Assembly: GCA_964059195.1 (NCBI GenBank)
Contig: CAXKWD010000011.1
Span: 12,122,451 to 12,186,450, forward strand
Direction: 5' to 3'
Source: Ectobius pallidus
Taxonomy: Eukaryota; Arthropoda; Insecta; Blattodea; Ectobiidae
Length of the DNA stretch: 64,000 nt
Shown one piece after another: positions 1-11,347 of the stretch (its first letter is position 1; each line of letters opens with the position of its first letter). The translations under genes were made by a program, and so were the position numbers. The notes under the pieces were generated by a model that saw nothing but the letters and a program-made list of their open reading frames with translations, was not told the DNA's origin and made no database searches.

Positions 1-239
1 GCTTATTTTCTTTTGCTGGAAAGAAGGCTGTGTGATTTTTGTTATCTTTTTCATTGGGTATCTTCTCTTCCGGCAGTAATCCACATGCATTGCATCCTTC
101 CACTGTAATTTTTAATTTTTTTATTTTATTTTTTATTTTTTTATTTCAGCCTATTGTTAATCAAATCAAATACCAATACAAATACAAATACAAAAATACA
201 CAAATAAACAAAAATCATTTACATCATCATTAACAAACA

Positions 240-1794
240 TGGTTTAGGCCATGTGGCCTGTTCCGTCTCAATAGTAAGAATATTTATTAGTGTTGAATTA
301 AAACTGGTCTGTCCAACGTCTTCTGGGTCTTCCAACATCTCGTCTTCTTCTTGGTTTGTAGTTGTATAATATATTTGGGATTCTATCTTTTGTCATTAAT
401 TTTATGTGGTCATACCATCTGTTTACATAATCCTGTGTTTTTTCTGAGATGCTGTTTATTCCTAGTTTTTCCCTAATTTCTGTGTTTTGCTTGTGGTCCA
501 TTAAGGTATATCTTGCCAGCGGTCTCAGAAATTTCATTTCCGCTGCTTCCATTCTCATTTTTTGCTGTTTATTTAAGCTCCAAATTTCGGATCCATAAAT
601 TAACGTTGGAACAGCCATGACTTTAAATAATTTTAAGGCTGTTTCAGTTCTTACTTTCTTTCCAAAAGTTCTTTTCATTGTCCCAATTAATCTTTGATAT
701 TTTGGTAGTTTACTGTCAAAATCAGATATGTAATTATAAGACATTGTGCAGCCTAGATAATTGAAACTATTCACTTGTTCTATAATTTTGCTTTCAACTA
801 CTATTTTCAGTCTTAATGGCATTTTTCCTCTGAACCCCATTACTTTGGTCTTTGTTGAAGAAATTTTTAAATTAAATTCTTTTGCAACTTTATTTAATTC
901 ATGAATGACTTTTTGTAATTTATTTTCAGAATCTGTAAATATTACCTGGTCGTCTGCAAACATTAGAGTATTTGTGGAGGCGTTTATATTAAAATTTTGT
1001 CCTAAATTTAAATTCATTTTCCATTTTCTGGTGACTTCGTCAGTATAAAAGTTAAATACAATGGGTGATAATGGACACCCTTGTCTTACACCTCTTGAAA
1101 TTTCTTTTTCATTATTTGATATTCCATTTTCAGTTTTTATTTTAATTTTTGTATTTTTATACATACTCTGCAGAACTCCGATCAAGTGTTTTGGAATACC
1201 TCTATTGAATAATACGTCCCATAATTTGTTTCTGTTGACAGTGTCGAATGCTTTTTCGTAGTCTATAAATGGTATGCAAGTTGGAATATTATATTCTCTA
1301 TTCTTTTCTATTAATTGGCTCAGTGGAAAGATACTATCCATACATGATCTATTATTTCTAAAACCATTTTGTTCTTCTAAGAGAGTTTTTTCTGCAATTG
1401 CAGACAGACGTTTTGCGACAATTTTAGCGTATACTTTATATCCTGTGTTCAATAGGCTTATTCCTCTATAGTTAGCGCCATCCTTTCTGTCACCTCTCTT
1501 AAAAATTGGGACAAAAATTGCCTCTTGCCACTCTTCTGGGATATGTCCAAATCTCCAACAAACATCTATAAAATTCAGAAATCTATGTAAGAATTCTTCT
1601 GGGGCATATTTGATTAATTCCGTATTGATACCATCTGTACCAGACGCTTTCCTATTTCTACTTGTTTTTAACGCTCCTTTTAGTTCTTCCATGGTGATAG
1701 GGTCCACATTCTCATCTGTTAGTATTGGTAATATAGTTGTGTTATTTTCTTTTTCTGACCACAGAAAAACAGTAAAAACATTTACAAATTTCAA
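240..1794 (-). mobile_element. 5'-truncated LINE with open RT region (498 codons)
   Basis: The minus strand is open from 1794 to 298 and encodes the reverse transcriptase and C-terminal part of a non-LTR retrotransposon. In order I see the RT entry motif (KASGTDGINTELIKY), the finger block with YRGISLLNTGYK, motif A (FIDYEKAFDTVNR), motif B (GVRQGCPLSPIVFN), the catalytic FADD box (LMFADDQVIF) and a basic tail with the GRPRRRW signature common in arthropod LINE C-termini. There is no endonuclease domain: homology starts almost at the beginning of RT, so the copy is 5' truncated. The AT-rich 3' UTR runs left to at least 240 and perhaps to about 100, where a TTTTTAT-rich tract could be the tail. 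No target duplication was found, so both ends are approximate. The open frame suggests a fairly young copy. Confidence 0.85.
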
Positions 1795-1799
1795 AATTA

Positions 1800-2600
1800 A
1801 AGTACAATACTTTTTAAGAAAAGAAAAAGAAAGAAAAGAACCAAATATTTATTTAGAAATACACCCGAATGAGTAAACTGCTCGTGCTCGGGTGTAGTTT
1901 CAGAACATCAGAGTGGAGAAAGAGGAGAAACAAAAAACAAAGTGAGAAAGAATGACACACTTAAAAAAATTTTAAAGGTGAAAAATGTTAAATTGATCAT
2001 AGTCTTTCCATCTCGCTATTCCACTTTGCTCATCAGTCCTCACTCTCATGAGTCCCAAATTATGGAAAGTAGTGAAGGTGAGAGTGTATGAAGTTAAGTT
2101 TCAAACTTATATTGCAACCGAGAACTTGCAGTTTTCCTAACATGTTTTTTACAATTTCTTCGCATTTGGAAATGTCATGAATATTCTGCTTTTTAAAATT
2201 ATCCTGCAAAAAGTCCTGCGAAATGGGATTTTATGTGAAATACAGTGTTTTCCCATTCCTATAAAGATTAATATTAAATTTAATAGCTTATGATTTGAAT
2301 AAAATTAGAAATAACATCCCTAATGACAACTATATCTCATTAACTCTTTAAGAGATTAGCCTAATCCCGGTGAGTTTCAAGGTCTTAATGTAACAAACAT
2401 TGAATGTTAATAATATTAAGGAGAAATAGGCTGATAAGAATTATCATTAATATACTTTTTAGGCAATGTCTTTTTAATTAATTTAAATTACTTCCTTTGT
2501 TAGCTGTATGTAATAAAAGGAGTTATTTGCATTAAATTGGTCGCTCTAAGACTTCCTTTACAACCATTAGCAAGATGGAAAAAACAGTGGTCTACTGTGT
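1800..2600. other. No recognised feature
   Basis: AT-rich sequence between a LINE and a minisatellite. I see no coding region, RNA gene or clear repeat boundary. Confidence 0.5.
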
Positions 2601-3110
2601 CATAACCGTTACAATCTGCTCTGTTTTGTACAGTAAAATCAGTACGCAATTAATAACTGCTGTGTTATGTACACTAACGGCAGGATGCCATTACAATCTG
2701 TTATAAAAACTAAAGTCAGGACGCTGTTACAATCAGCTCTATTAGGTACACTAAAGACAGTGCACCATTATAACCTGCTTTATTATGTATATAAAGTCAG
2801 AACGCCATTACAATCTGCTCTATTATGTACACTCAGTCCAGTACGTCATTACGATCTGTTCTGTTATGTACACCAAATCAGGACTCCATTACAATCTATT
2901 CTGTTAGGTAAACTAAAATCAGGATACCATTACAATCTGCTCTGTTATGTACACTAAAGTAAGGACTCCAGTAGAATCTGCTCTGTTATGTATACTGAAG
3001 GCAGGACTCCATTACAATCTACTCTGTTATGTAAACTAAAGTCAGGATACCATTACAATCTGCTCCGTTATGTACACTAAAGTCAGGGCGCCTGTACAAT
3101 TTGCTCTGTT
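2600..3110. repeat. 41-bp minisatellite, first block
   Basis: About twelve diverged tandem copies of a unit near 41 bp. Its most constant parts are ATTACAATCTGCTCTGTTA followed by TGTACACTAAAGTCAGGAC. The array continues at 3454-3906 and 4779-4820 once two inserted elements are removed. Short ORFs across it are by-products of the periodicity. Confidence 0.85.
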
Positions 3111-3111
3111 A

Positions 3112-3453
3112 GAGTAGGATTACCTCCAAAAGTCTCTGGGTTTTTACGTATATACCTTAGGAGCGAGTCTCACCGCTCGTAGAGTTCCTGCGTAAGGGAG
3201 GTAGCTGCACCCTGATTGGCTGTCCCACTCCACGTGTTGTCTGTCTCTGTCTCTCCGGCATTATCCCTCCACTCAACTATTATAGTATTTTCTACGACTG
3301 GCGACATGCTGCATGATGTTCACTCTCTGCCCAGCGGTAGCTTACTGATCTTACGCGCACCGAATTCGCACATCTTGGTAACGAGACGTAACGAGAAGCT
3401 CGCTGGCTGGGTTAGCCTTCAAGGCCAGAGACTTTGTGGAAATAATCCAACTC
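3112..3453. mobile_element. Small TA-target TIR element inside the minisatellite
   Basis: Terminal inverted repeats of about 27 bp begin GAGTAGGATTACCTCCA and end TGGAAATAATCCAACTC. They are flanked by TA on both sides (3110-3111 and 3454-3455). Removing the element and one TA restores the minisatellite phase exactly (CTCTGT-TA-TGTACAC). No transposase is encoded; the 149-codon ORF crossing it is not recognised. The TA target suggests the IS630/Tc1/mariner group, but the family is not established. Confidence 0.6.
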
Positions 3454-3906
3454 TATGTACACTAATTCCACCACGCCATTACGATCTATTCTGCAATTTA
3501 CTCTTAAGTCAGGACTCCATTACACTATGCTCTGTTATGTACACTAAAGTCAGGACTGCATTACAATCTGTTATGTACACTGAAGTCAGAACGCCATTAC
3601 AATCTGCTCTGTTATGTACACTAAAATCAGGACGATATTACCATATGTTCTTTAATGTACAATAAATCAAGGACGCCATTACAGTCTGCTCTGTTATGTA
3701 AATTGAAGTCAGGACGCCGTTACGATCTCCTTTGTTGGGTACACTAATGTCAATGCACCATTACACTATGCTATTTTATGTACACTAAAGTTGGGACGCC
3801 GGTATAATCTGCTCTATTGTGTACACTGAAGACAGGACGCTATTATTATCTGCTCTGTTACGTACACTTAAGTCAGTACACCATTATAATTTTCTATGTA
3901 CACTAA
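3454..3906. repeat. 41-bp minisatellite, second block
   Basis: Continuation of the array at 2600-3110 with about eleven more copies. It is broken on the right by a TAA-target element; one more partial unit lies at 4779-4820. Confidence 0.85.
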
Positions 3907-4778
3907 TGGCCGGTTTCTATAAACTCGCGAATTACCTATGGGTAAATTATCCCATGAACAGAATTTACACAAGGAAAACTCTTACGAACAGAAATAATTT
4001 AAAGATAACGATCACACACAGTTATGGCGAGTTTCTAGATAAATGTCCTCTAGGTAAATATGAAAATTAGAGAATTTTTTTTTCTATAAACCAGGGTTAG
4101 ATCTCTCCAAGGGTAAATCTTTGGGTTAATTTATCCTTTAATGGATGACTGGATAAAATTTAACCTCTCGTAGGATCAATATGGCGGACGTGCGCAGCTG
4201 ATTGCAGTACCTGTAAAATACAGTTTTAGAAATGCTGATAGGCCTATGATCTGTAGTGTTGACTTTTTTCTCTGTAATAGGATAGGCTTAGCAGAATTTA
4301 TATACATATTTCTTATTGAAATTTTCATGTACCGTACATTGTAGCTAATGACTGTATTTGCCGGTATTTGTTAGCACTGAGTGTGCAAACATTGCAAACT
4401 AGAGTCGTATTTCTAATTTTTCCTTCCTCTCACGCATTAGATCTCTACAATAGTAGTATTTATCTGAAGACAATATTATTCCGAACTAATTAGTATAATG
4501 TATATTGCAAAACCATGTCTTGACTTGCAGTAGTGGAAACATATGATGAAACAATCACATCTCCGTTATTCAAGACCTATTTTCAGTGTTCACCGTAGCT
4601 CATTGTCAGCGTGCTGAATTACGGTTCAAGAGGTCCACTGTTCGATCCCCGGCATGGTAGTATATATTATTTTTTATTTCCTCATTATACCATTAGTGCT
4701 CTGGTGGGTGATTCTGGAACTAAGTTGTCCATGGATAATTTACCCATAGGTATTTCGAGAGTTTATAGAAACCGGGCA
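3907..4778. mobile_element. PIF/Harbinger-like non-autonomous element
   Basis: Inverted repeats of about 45 bp start TGGCCGGTTTCTATAAACTC on the left and TGCCCGGTTTCTATAAACTC on the right (reverse strand). Each is flanked by a TAA target duplication (3904-3906, 4779-4781). A 3-bp TWA duplication is typical of PIF/Harbinger. Extra copies of the subterminal sequence (CTATAAACC with GGGTAAAT) lie near 4085-4145. There is no transposase inside. At 4605-4660 it carries a tRNA-like stretch. Confidence 0.75.
4605..4660 (+). other. tRNA-like (Pol III box) relic inside the Harbinger MITE
   Basis: A box-A-like TAGCTCATTGTCAGCGTGC is followed about 30 nt later by a box-B-like TGTTCGATCCCCGG. The spacing fits a degraded tRNA-derived SINE head. 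No functional tRNA fold is claimed. Confidence 0.45.
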
Positions 4779-4819
4779 TAAGTCCAGTACGTCGTTACAA
4801 TCTGCTCCGTTATGTACTT

Positions 4820-5550
4820 TGCCATACACACGCCTTCAATATTGTACAGGTTGCTACCAACATATTTTATTTTGTACTCAAATACAAATTGCAGTGCGAG
4901 GTTCACTGTACCTCTTTCATTTTGCAATTCGTGGTAGTAGGCCTAATGGTTTGAAGTGACATTAGTTTTTAACGAGAAATGCTAACAATAGCTGTATGCA
5001 AATTGGAGTGCTGGCTAGACGGGCTATACGGTAGCTGTAGATGAAACTCAATGTGAAAGGAATTTCCAGTGTGGTTATGGAGAGGGGGAAGAGTGAGAGT
5101 GAGAGAGAGAGAGAGAGCGAGCATGTTATAGTCTGCTGCTCTGACAGTTCCTGAACCCAAAAACAAATTGCCACGTATGAAATCGCAGAGCAATCGCTGT
5201 TTGTTTGAAAATAACCGTCAAGTATAACGAGTCGACTGAGGATTAGGTACAATTAGGGCCAGTTGTATAAAACTCACAAACAGATGGTTGTTTTTAACTG
5301 AAAGTTGGAAAATAACTAGCTACTTTTGTTATATAAAAATAAACCATAGATTGTGTAACTCACAGTTTTTAATAACTGGAAGAAATAATAAAACATCTGG
5401 CAACAGTGCAAAAGTTGAGGGAAATTTGCAGAGAGTATTATGTTTATATCTTTGTTATTTGCTTTTCAATTGTTTAATTAAATACATAGTACCATATTAC
5501 ACATATGTCTTTGGTATTTATTTTCAACTGTGTAGTAAAGATGAGTTCTT
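4820..5550. other. Unassigned AT-rich sequence with a short (GA)n tract
   Basis: No gene is recognised. A GA-dinucleotide tract lies at about 5096-5118. The 96- and 94-codon ORFs here have no recognisable motifs. Confidence 0.5.
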
Positions 5551-5559
5551 TTTTTCAAA

Positions 5560-6030
5560 ATCATTTTATTGAGGCCATGTATATTTTTTGCTTCGAACTG
5601 CTTTAACCTGTCCATAGAGGTGTTTAGGTGTGTAAGTGCAACCTACAGCACCTATAATGCCTGGAAGGTTACGAGTATTGTAGAAATCTAGTGTTGATTT
5701 CTTATGACACTGTCCTCAGTTGGAATTCTAGTAAACTGAGGCCTTAAAGTATAATTTTCTCCTGTCACATTATGAATGGTTCTACAGGGTGTTCCTTTGT
5801 CCCCAGTAACTATTTGGAAGCTTCTAATCACAATAATTCGCATAAAACCTCAAAGCTTACCCTGAGTATCATGCACGTATCATGAATTCGCTTTATTCTT
5901 GATTGCAATGGGAGACATAACCTCTGTCAAGTTCTTCTACTCAAATTTCTGTAGCATGTCATTCAGTATTAATAAATAATTCCTTCTCTTATGATATACA
6001 TGGGATGCATGATGGATTTTCATTGCGTCA
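5560..6030 (-). pseudogene. Decayed Harbinger (HARBI1-type) transposase
   Basis: Pieced together by eye, the minus strand reads, N- to C-terminal, LRFYAN, then FQIVTGDKGTP, RTIHNVTGENYTLRPQF, then DFYNTRNLPGIIGAVGCTYT. This matches the family pattern (LRFYATG...FQ..VGD..GVS...TVSR...FP.VIGAIDCTH) up to the first catalytic Asp region. The pieces sit in different frames and are separated by stops, so the copy is dead. The Asp of the usual IDCTH box is replaced (AVGCTY). The DDE C-terminal part is not seen to the left. A TAA-target MITE of the matching superfamily lies 0.8 kb away, but the two need not be related. Confidence 0.6.
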
Positions 6031-6039
6031 CCAGATGAG

Positions 6040-6819
6040 GTACTGTATCAGAATAATCAGAAATCTATGTTGAAATACATGTTGCTATTTTGTAATGTAG
6101 GGTTACCATAACCAATAACAAAGTTAAGGTACCGGTATCTGTATTTTTAATGTCATTAGACAAAATGAAAGCAAACTGAATCTAAATGATATGAAAATAA
6201 TAATTAATAACTCACATTGCACTTACAAAATGAATTCCTAGTGTCTTTTCACCATTTGAAATCTGTTTAAAATTTCCAAATCATCAGTTAATGTCTTAAC
6301 TTGCAAAAATTCACCAGTTATATTAAACTGTTGGTTTGAATGAGGTAAACTTGGATTAATGTTTAAACAACAAAGAAATACTGTTAAATGTAACTGAAAG
6401 TTAATTTTGCATGCTAACCACAGATTACATGTTTATAAACTGGCCCTTAGAAATCAATGTTCATCCGTTCATCAAGCAGAACGTCTCAGCTTATATCATT
6501 ATCTGTTTTTAATTTCAAAACAAGAAGTCTTAAGCCAATGTCCCACAATCCAATTTATTTTCGGTTCTAAAGGTAATATTATCTACACTGTTATTTTTGG
6601 TTCTGCACACGAGGGTGCATCTTAATCCAATATAGTGTCGGCTTTTCACCCGATACAAAGATCGACCACTACTATAATCGACATGGCGGTCGATATGCAC
6701 AGACTGGCCACATTTTTGGCCGAATCTTTTTCACAATTTCCTCGATGTTTATGCTGTTTATAATAATGGTTATAGATAGTATTGTTGTAATGTTAAATCT
6801 ATTTTAATGTCTGGAAATA
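6040..6819. other. No recognised feature
   Basis: AT-rich; I see no gene, repeat boundary or RNA. The 72-codon ORF at 6407-6625 has no known motif. Confidence 0.45.
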
Positions 6820-7227
6820 TTCTAGACCAGGGGTGGCCAACTTCTTTACTTACGAGGGCCAGTATACGATGAGTATTGACGTCACGGACGACACATTTTA
6901 ATGCAGCAAAATTATCATTAAAAATTAAAATTATTGTATATTAAAATTTAGAATATTAATGAGATCACTTTTCTTTTGGATGCAGTAAAATTATTTCTTA
7001 AAATGTAGTACACACTAATGAGAGTACTATGGACGCTCATGGGAAGTAAGAAATTTACCAAAGTTAATTTCCATATATGTTGTTAAAGTTTTTAACAAAT
7101 CCTGGAGGTGGTCATCTCTAAGTCGGTTTCCTTGCGAAAGGTTTGGAGTATAGAAGTATCAATAATTCCATTGTCAAAACTTTCCCTATAATATAAAGCC
7201 ACATGGCTGACTCACTATTCACTCACT

Positions 7228-7735
7228 CACTCACTGACATTAATGTTTGCCCACTTCCAGATGAGCTATAAACTTGAAATTTAATACACATATAGCTTTT
7301 AGGCTCTAAATCACAGAGAGTTTCAAAAAGTAATTTTTCAATTTTTAGCCCTAAAAACCCCCGAAAAAGGGCTCACTCACTGACATTAATGTTTGCCCAC
7401 TTCCAGCTTTTAGGCTGTAAAGCACAGGAAAATTCCAAAAAGTAATTTTTTTAATGGTTTAGCCTAAAAAACCCCCGAAAAAGGGCTCACTCACTGACAT
7501 TAATGTTTGCCCACTTCCAGATGAGCTACAAACTTGAAATTTAGTACACATATAGCTTTTAGGCTGTAAAGCACAGGAAAATTCCAAAATGTAAGTTATT
7601 TTTAGCCCTAAAAACCCCCTAAAAGGGGCTCACTCACTGACATTAATGTTTGCCCACTTCTAGATGAGCTAGAAACTGGAAATTTGGTACACATATAGCT
7701 TATAGGCTGTAAACCACAGCAAAATTCCAAAAACT
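7228..7735. repeat. Four tandem units of about 110-145 bp inside the hAT element
   Basis: Each unit starts CTCACTCACTGACATTAATG and contains TTTGCCCACTTC, a conserved CACATATAGCTT in three of them, and in the first three a closing CCCCGAAAAAGGG-type or CCCCTAAAAGGGG-type palindrome. Starts are near 7228, 7371, 7487 and 7629. The second unit has lost about 35 bp. Confidence 0.8.
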
Positions 7736-7761
7736 TCTCCCGAGAACTTCGGCGGGGGTTT

Positions 7762-7776
7762 GGGGGCGGAGCCCCC
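7762..7776. other. Perfect GC hairpin GGGGGC-GGA-GCCCCC
   Basis: A 6-bp all-GC stem with a GGA loop closes the tandem array, embedded in GTTTGGGGGCGGAGCCCCCA. It stands out strongly from its AT-rich surroundings. Role unknown. Confidence 0.6.
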
Positions 7777-7843
7777 ATTGAGCGAAGCGAGTCCATAATA
7801 TAAAATTTCCCGAGTGCCGCCGGTTGGCACCCCTGTTCTAGAC

Positions 7844-9370
7844 ACTCACAATTCATTTTATCTTCTTTGTTAATGTTTGCGTGGTCTCAAGTTCCAGGAT
7901 ATACCCGAGAGGAGTTAAGAAAGATACCTGAAGCAAACAAAAACCAGAATGTCTGTCACGCTCTTAAGTCTCTGGTTGTCTAGGATCTGTTTTCTATTGC
8001 ATTAGGAATTTGTGATCTTCTCTTTCACTTCTCTTTCACTTTATTAAAGAATTCTTCTCTGTCTCCTAACGTTAAGCTGTATTGACTGGGGATCGAAATA
8101 CAAGAAGTACAGGTAACGAATCTTTGTTTCTTCTTCTTCCAGACACTAGATTCCAGATAAGAGAAGCAGTCAGTATTTAATGTACAGATATCGTATTATA
8201 TCTCTGCCGGTCTGTAACGTGACTATTTCCTGGTAGGAGAAGAGATTCTACTAGCATGCACAAAAACATTTCTTAAATTTACAACGGGCAGCAGATGTGA
8301 ACAGATTTGAGCTCGAACAAACACTGACTAGAGAGGGAACTGGATGTTTTTTGTATTGGAATACACGGACTACCTGCTCTCGCACAAGCACTTGTAACAA
8401 AATTCCAACGGTCGGCGAGAGGCACAGATATAAAACGACAGCTGTACCAATATTGACTACAATTTTTAAATAAGGCCCACTGAAAGATGTTGGCCAGAAT
8501 ATAGCATAATATAAGAATCCGACTTCGTTCTTCTTTAATTACCATTGTGTTGAATGCGCTTGCAGCTGAATGCAATTTCCTGTATGATGCTATTTTTGTA
8601 TAAATTAAAGTGCTATTGGTAGCATGCTTAGGCTTCTTTCGTTCACTCAGGATGAGGGACATTGTATAACTCGATCGGTAAGACCTGAGCCAAACAAACG
8701 GATGCGCAGTAGGCAACGATGAAGTAATCTAGACCTGCCTGACCTTCATATCACGTGATAATCCCTGCCTGTTCATACTGTACAGACCGTGTAAAAAATC
8801 TTAGTTTGCCTCACAGCATTCAATAGTGAAGTGTGATACGTTAATAAGAGCAATGGAAGGCGAATGTAGTTATTCTAGCAAAAAGGTTGGTGGTAGTAAA
8901 GTGATTTACAGTCAGAGTAGGGAAATAGTGTGGAATGTATATAGGTTAGGGCTGTTATGAACCGTAAAGTTTGGGATGAATAGTACAGTATATGCATTCT
9001 CTTCTGCCCCTACTCCATTGCTACCGGCGGATGATAAGCTATCTGCCCGTGTTTGGTTCAGGTTCTAGCGTCCCAGTTATACTTCGTTCGTAACAAATTT
9101 TCTGTTGTAAAATTTATTACGAATTATATTTAAAAGCCTAATTTTCTAAACTAAAGAGTAAGGAAACGACGACAGCCAGTTGTTTTGTAATACTCATGAC
9201 TAAGCAGCATATGGCAGTCTTGAGATGAAAGTGGAATGAAGCCGAGGAAAGAACGTCCCCACTTATATCGTAGTAAAGGACACTAAGGAAGGAAGGAAGG
9301 AAGGAAGGATTACGAGATTCTTTAATCCGTCATTTGTTGCTACCATTGTTGTGACGTCTAGTATAAATTT
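7844..9370. other. Mostly unassigned; one possible transposase start
   Basis: On the + strand at 8852 an ATG opens MEGECSYSSKKVGG then SQSREIVWNVYR, which resembles the N-terminus of an IS630/Tc1-like transposase (SREI.YNVY) and stops by 8995; this is a guess from memory. A minus-strand ORF of 145 codons (8716-8279) is unrecognised. A GGAA tract lies at 9286-9308. Confidence 0.3.
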
Positions 9371-9439
9371 TCCGAAATGACCTGTTATATAATACGACCA
9401 CTTCGCAAATTATTAAAACTGGTTTTAATGGGAAAAAAA

Positions 9440-9760
9440 CCCTTTCAAATTCACACCGCAAAAGACCATATCATTAAACAATTCGCATTCGGGAGGTCAC
9501 GGGTTCAAACTCCATGGCAGGCCATTTCATTTTTTTCCCATGGTTTCCCATGTCGAAAGGGTATTTGCTGGATTTGATTTGATTTATTTATTTAATACTG
9601 TTTGGCCTCTATCCTTGATTTCTGTTAGGAACCCCTACATTTACTCTAAGTTTTTATTTGACATAACTATTTTTAACTAAATATAAAAGAATATCATAAG
9701 AAAGAAAAAAGGAACCAAAGAAATAAATAATAAAGCAAAATACAAATATTAAAACTTGTA
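9440..9760. repeat. Possible SINE piece and LINE 3' UTR
   Basis: A box-B-like GGGTTCAAACTCC at 9500-9512 suggests a degraded tRNA-derived SINE on the + strand. Next comes GATTTGATTTGATTTATTTA at about 9573, which recurs at 13690-13715 and looks like the terminal tract of a LINE family. Boundaries were not resolved. Confidence 0.35.
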
Positions 9761-10062
9761 ATTTACTTCGTTAAAAAATTCATTGCTTTATGAGACGAAA
9801 TTTGGCGTATTTAATGCAGTTTTATGGTACTTTTAAAAATGTATTACACTGGTACACTAGAGCATAATTAACAAAATTGAATTAATTTCTGATTACTGGT
9901 AGGAATGGTTGCAGCGGAGTTGTGTTGTGATGGGCACTGGTACAAATTGAAGTCCCCTCGACATACTTGACGAAATACTTTATTGCACACTTTACCAAAG
10001 TACTGAATTGTTGAATGTGGTGTTGATGTGCTGGTTCGTGTGTTTACAAACTTGAAGAGGCC

Positions 10063-10124
10063 AGATTGATCAACTAAAATCTTTTTACGCCTCATACCCT
10101 CAAATAGCAATAAAAAGGCCAGTA

Positions 10125-10164
<40 letters not shown>

Positions 10165-10274
10165 ATAATTGTATATATACTGGCCTTTTTATTGCTATTA
10201 TATATACAATATACTGGCCTTTTTATTGCTATTTGAGGGTATAAGGCGTAAAAAAGATTTTATTTGATCAATCT
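10063..10274. repeat. Near-perfect palindrome with (TA)n core
   Basis: The arms at 10063-10124 and 10212-10274 are reverse complements over about 62 bp with few differences (GATTGATCAA... against ...TTGATCAATC). The centre is a long TA tract plus a partial third copy of the arm (10176-10198). It would fold into a long hairpin. No transposon ends with target duplication were identified. Confidence 0.75.
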
Positions 10275-10279
10275 GAATT

Positions 10280-11340
10280 CCCTCAAAGAAGAAAGATGAA
10301 ATTTATCAATAATAAATTGAAGATGCCAGTTCTATATACCGGTAAACATAATTTTGCAAACTTGAGATTGCTGCAACTTACATGAAGTGTAGGCGTACTT
10401 ACTGCAAGGTTCGTTTCCTCGCTATATGAAGCCCATTGTACGTGTTTCGAGAGATTTAAATCAATGTTACAGAATATACATTTTATGGAATTTATTTCTT
10501 TACTAATCTCGTATTGGTTTTATCGTTGCTGTGATGCTGCATGGTTGCTTAGCACGGCATGAATATTGATGTTATGTGAAAGCTTGAGGCGTATTGAGAT
10601 GAATTCTAGGGAGGTCTGCTTTCCCTACATTCAAAGCACATGACTATGAATAATATAAGAGGCATATAATTTGCCGTGATGGCGCCTTTACGCGGAGATG
10701 ACAAGCACTTCATCAATGTCGCTTCAAATTAAAAATAACGTGCCGGTGTAGAAAGTCTAGAAAATAAGAGGATCTGCGAGATAACATTTTGAAGATGGTT
10801 TAAGACGACTATCATCTCCTAAAGAGACGTTCAGTAGCGAAGCATAGAGTGCATAAAACACTCCAGTGATCATACTGAAATAACCATAAAAGAATCCTTA
10901 AAAGAATTCAGATTTACTGTTAAATTGGACAAGATTGGTATTTTTATTTTAACTTTCGTTTTCACTTTTGTTCGCGAGTTATAAGCGAAAAAAAAAATGG
11001 CAGAAAACGTGGTTTTCTTACGATCTCAAAGTACCATTTTTGGCTGATATATTTTAATTGTAAATTGATTGCGCATGGCCTTGTCTCTCCTGCCATAGCA
11101 ACGAGGAAAGGAGCATAGCTGAAATAGATTTTTTGCAACATAACACATCAATCATAACACATCTGACATCATCATAACACATAATACATCGATAGCTTCG
11201 ATTTTGTTTGCCCGCTCTGCTTAATTCGTTTGTTCATAACATTACGATACGCAGAGATCTGAAGTTTGTTACATAGGTATACAGAAGGGGAAAACATTGA
11301 AAGATTTCGACGAAACTCACTTTGCGTGCTTTTTGGGCTT
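10280..11340. other. No recognised feature
   Basis: AT-rich, without recognisable coding potential or repeat boundaries. Confidence 0.45.
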
Positions 11341-11347
11341 CAGAATT

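Larger units (their letters stand above)
6828..7835. mobile_element. Non-autonomous hAT element with internal tandem repeats
   Basis: The ends read CAGGGGTGGCCAAC on the left and GTTGGCACCCCTG on the right. They are flanked by a perfect 8-bp target duplication TTCTAGAC (6820-6827 and 7836-7843), the hallmark of hAT transposition. No transposase remains. The interior carries a four-unit tandem array (7228-7735) and a GC-rich hairpin near 7762. Confidence 0.9.

Noticed and set aside
2667..3665. Repetitive ORFs (HYNLLYYV, TPLQSALL)
   Set aside because: They follow the 41-bp minisatellite; a unit near 41 bp shifts frame each time, so no stable protein is expected.
2600..3906. CRISPR-like array of direct repeats
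   Set aside because: Repeats are diverged and directly adjacent with no unique spacers, and the genome is animal; it is a minisatellite. The same holds for 29454-29697.
8279..8716. 145-codon minus-strand ORF
   Set aside because: No recognisable motif, no splice or promoter context; a frame of this length can arise by chance in a window this size. Kept only as a mention in the region entry.
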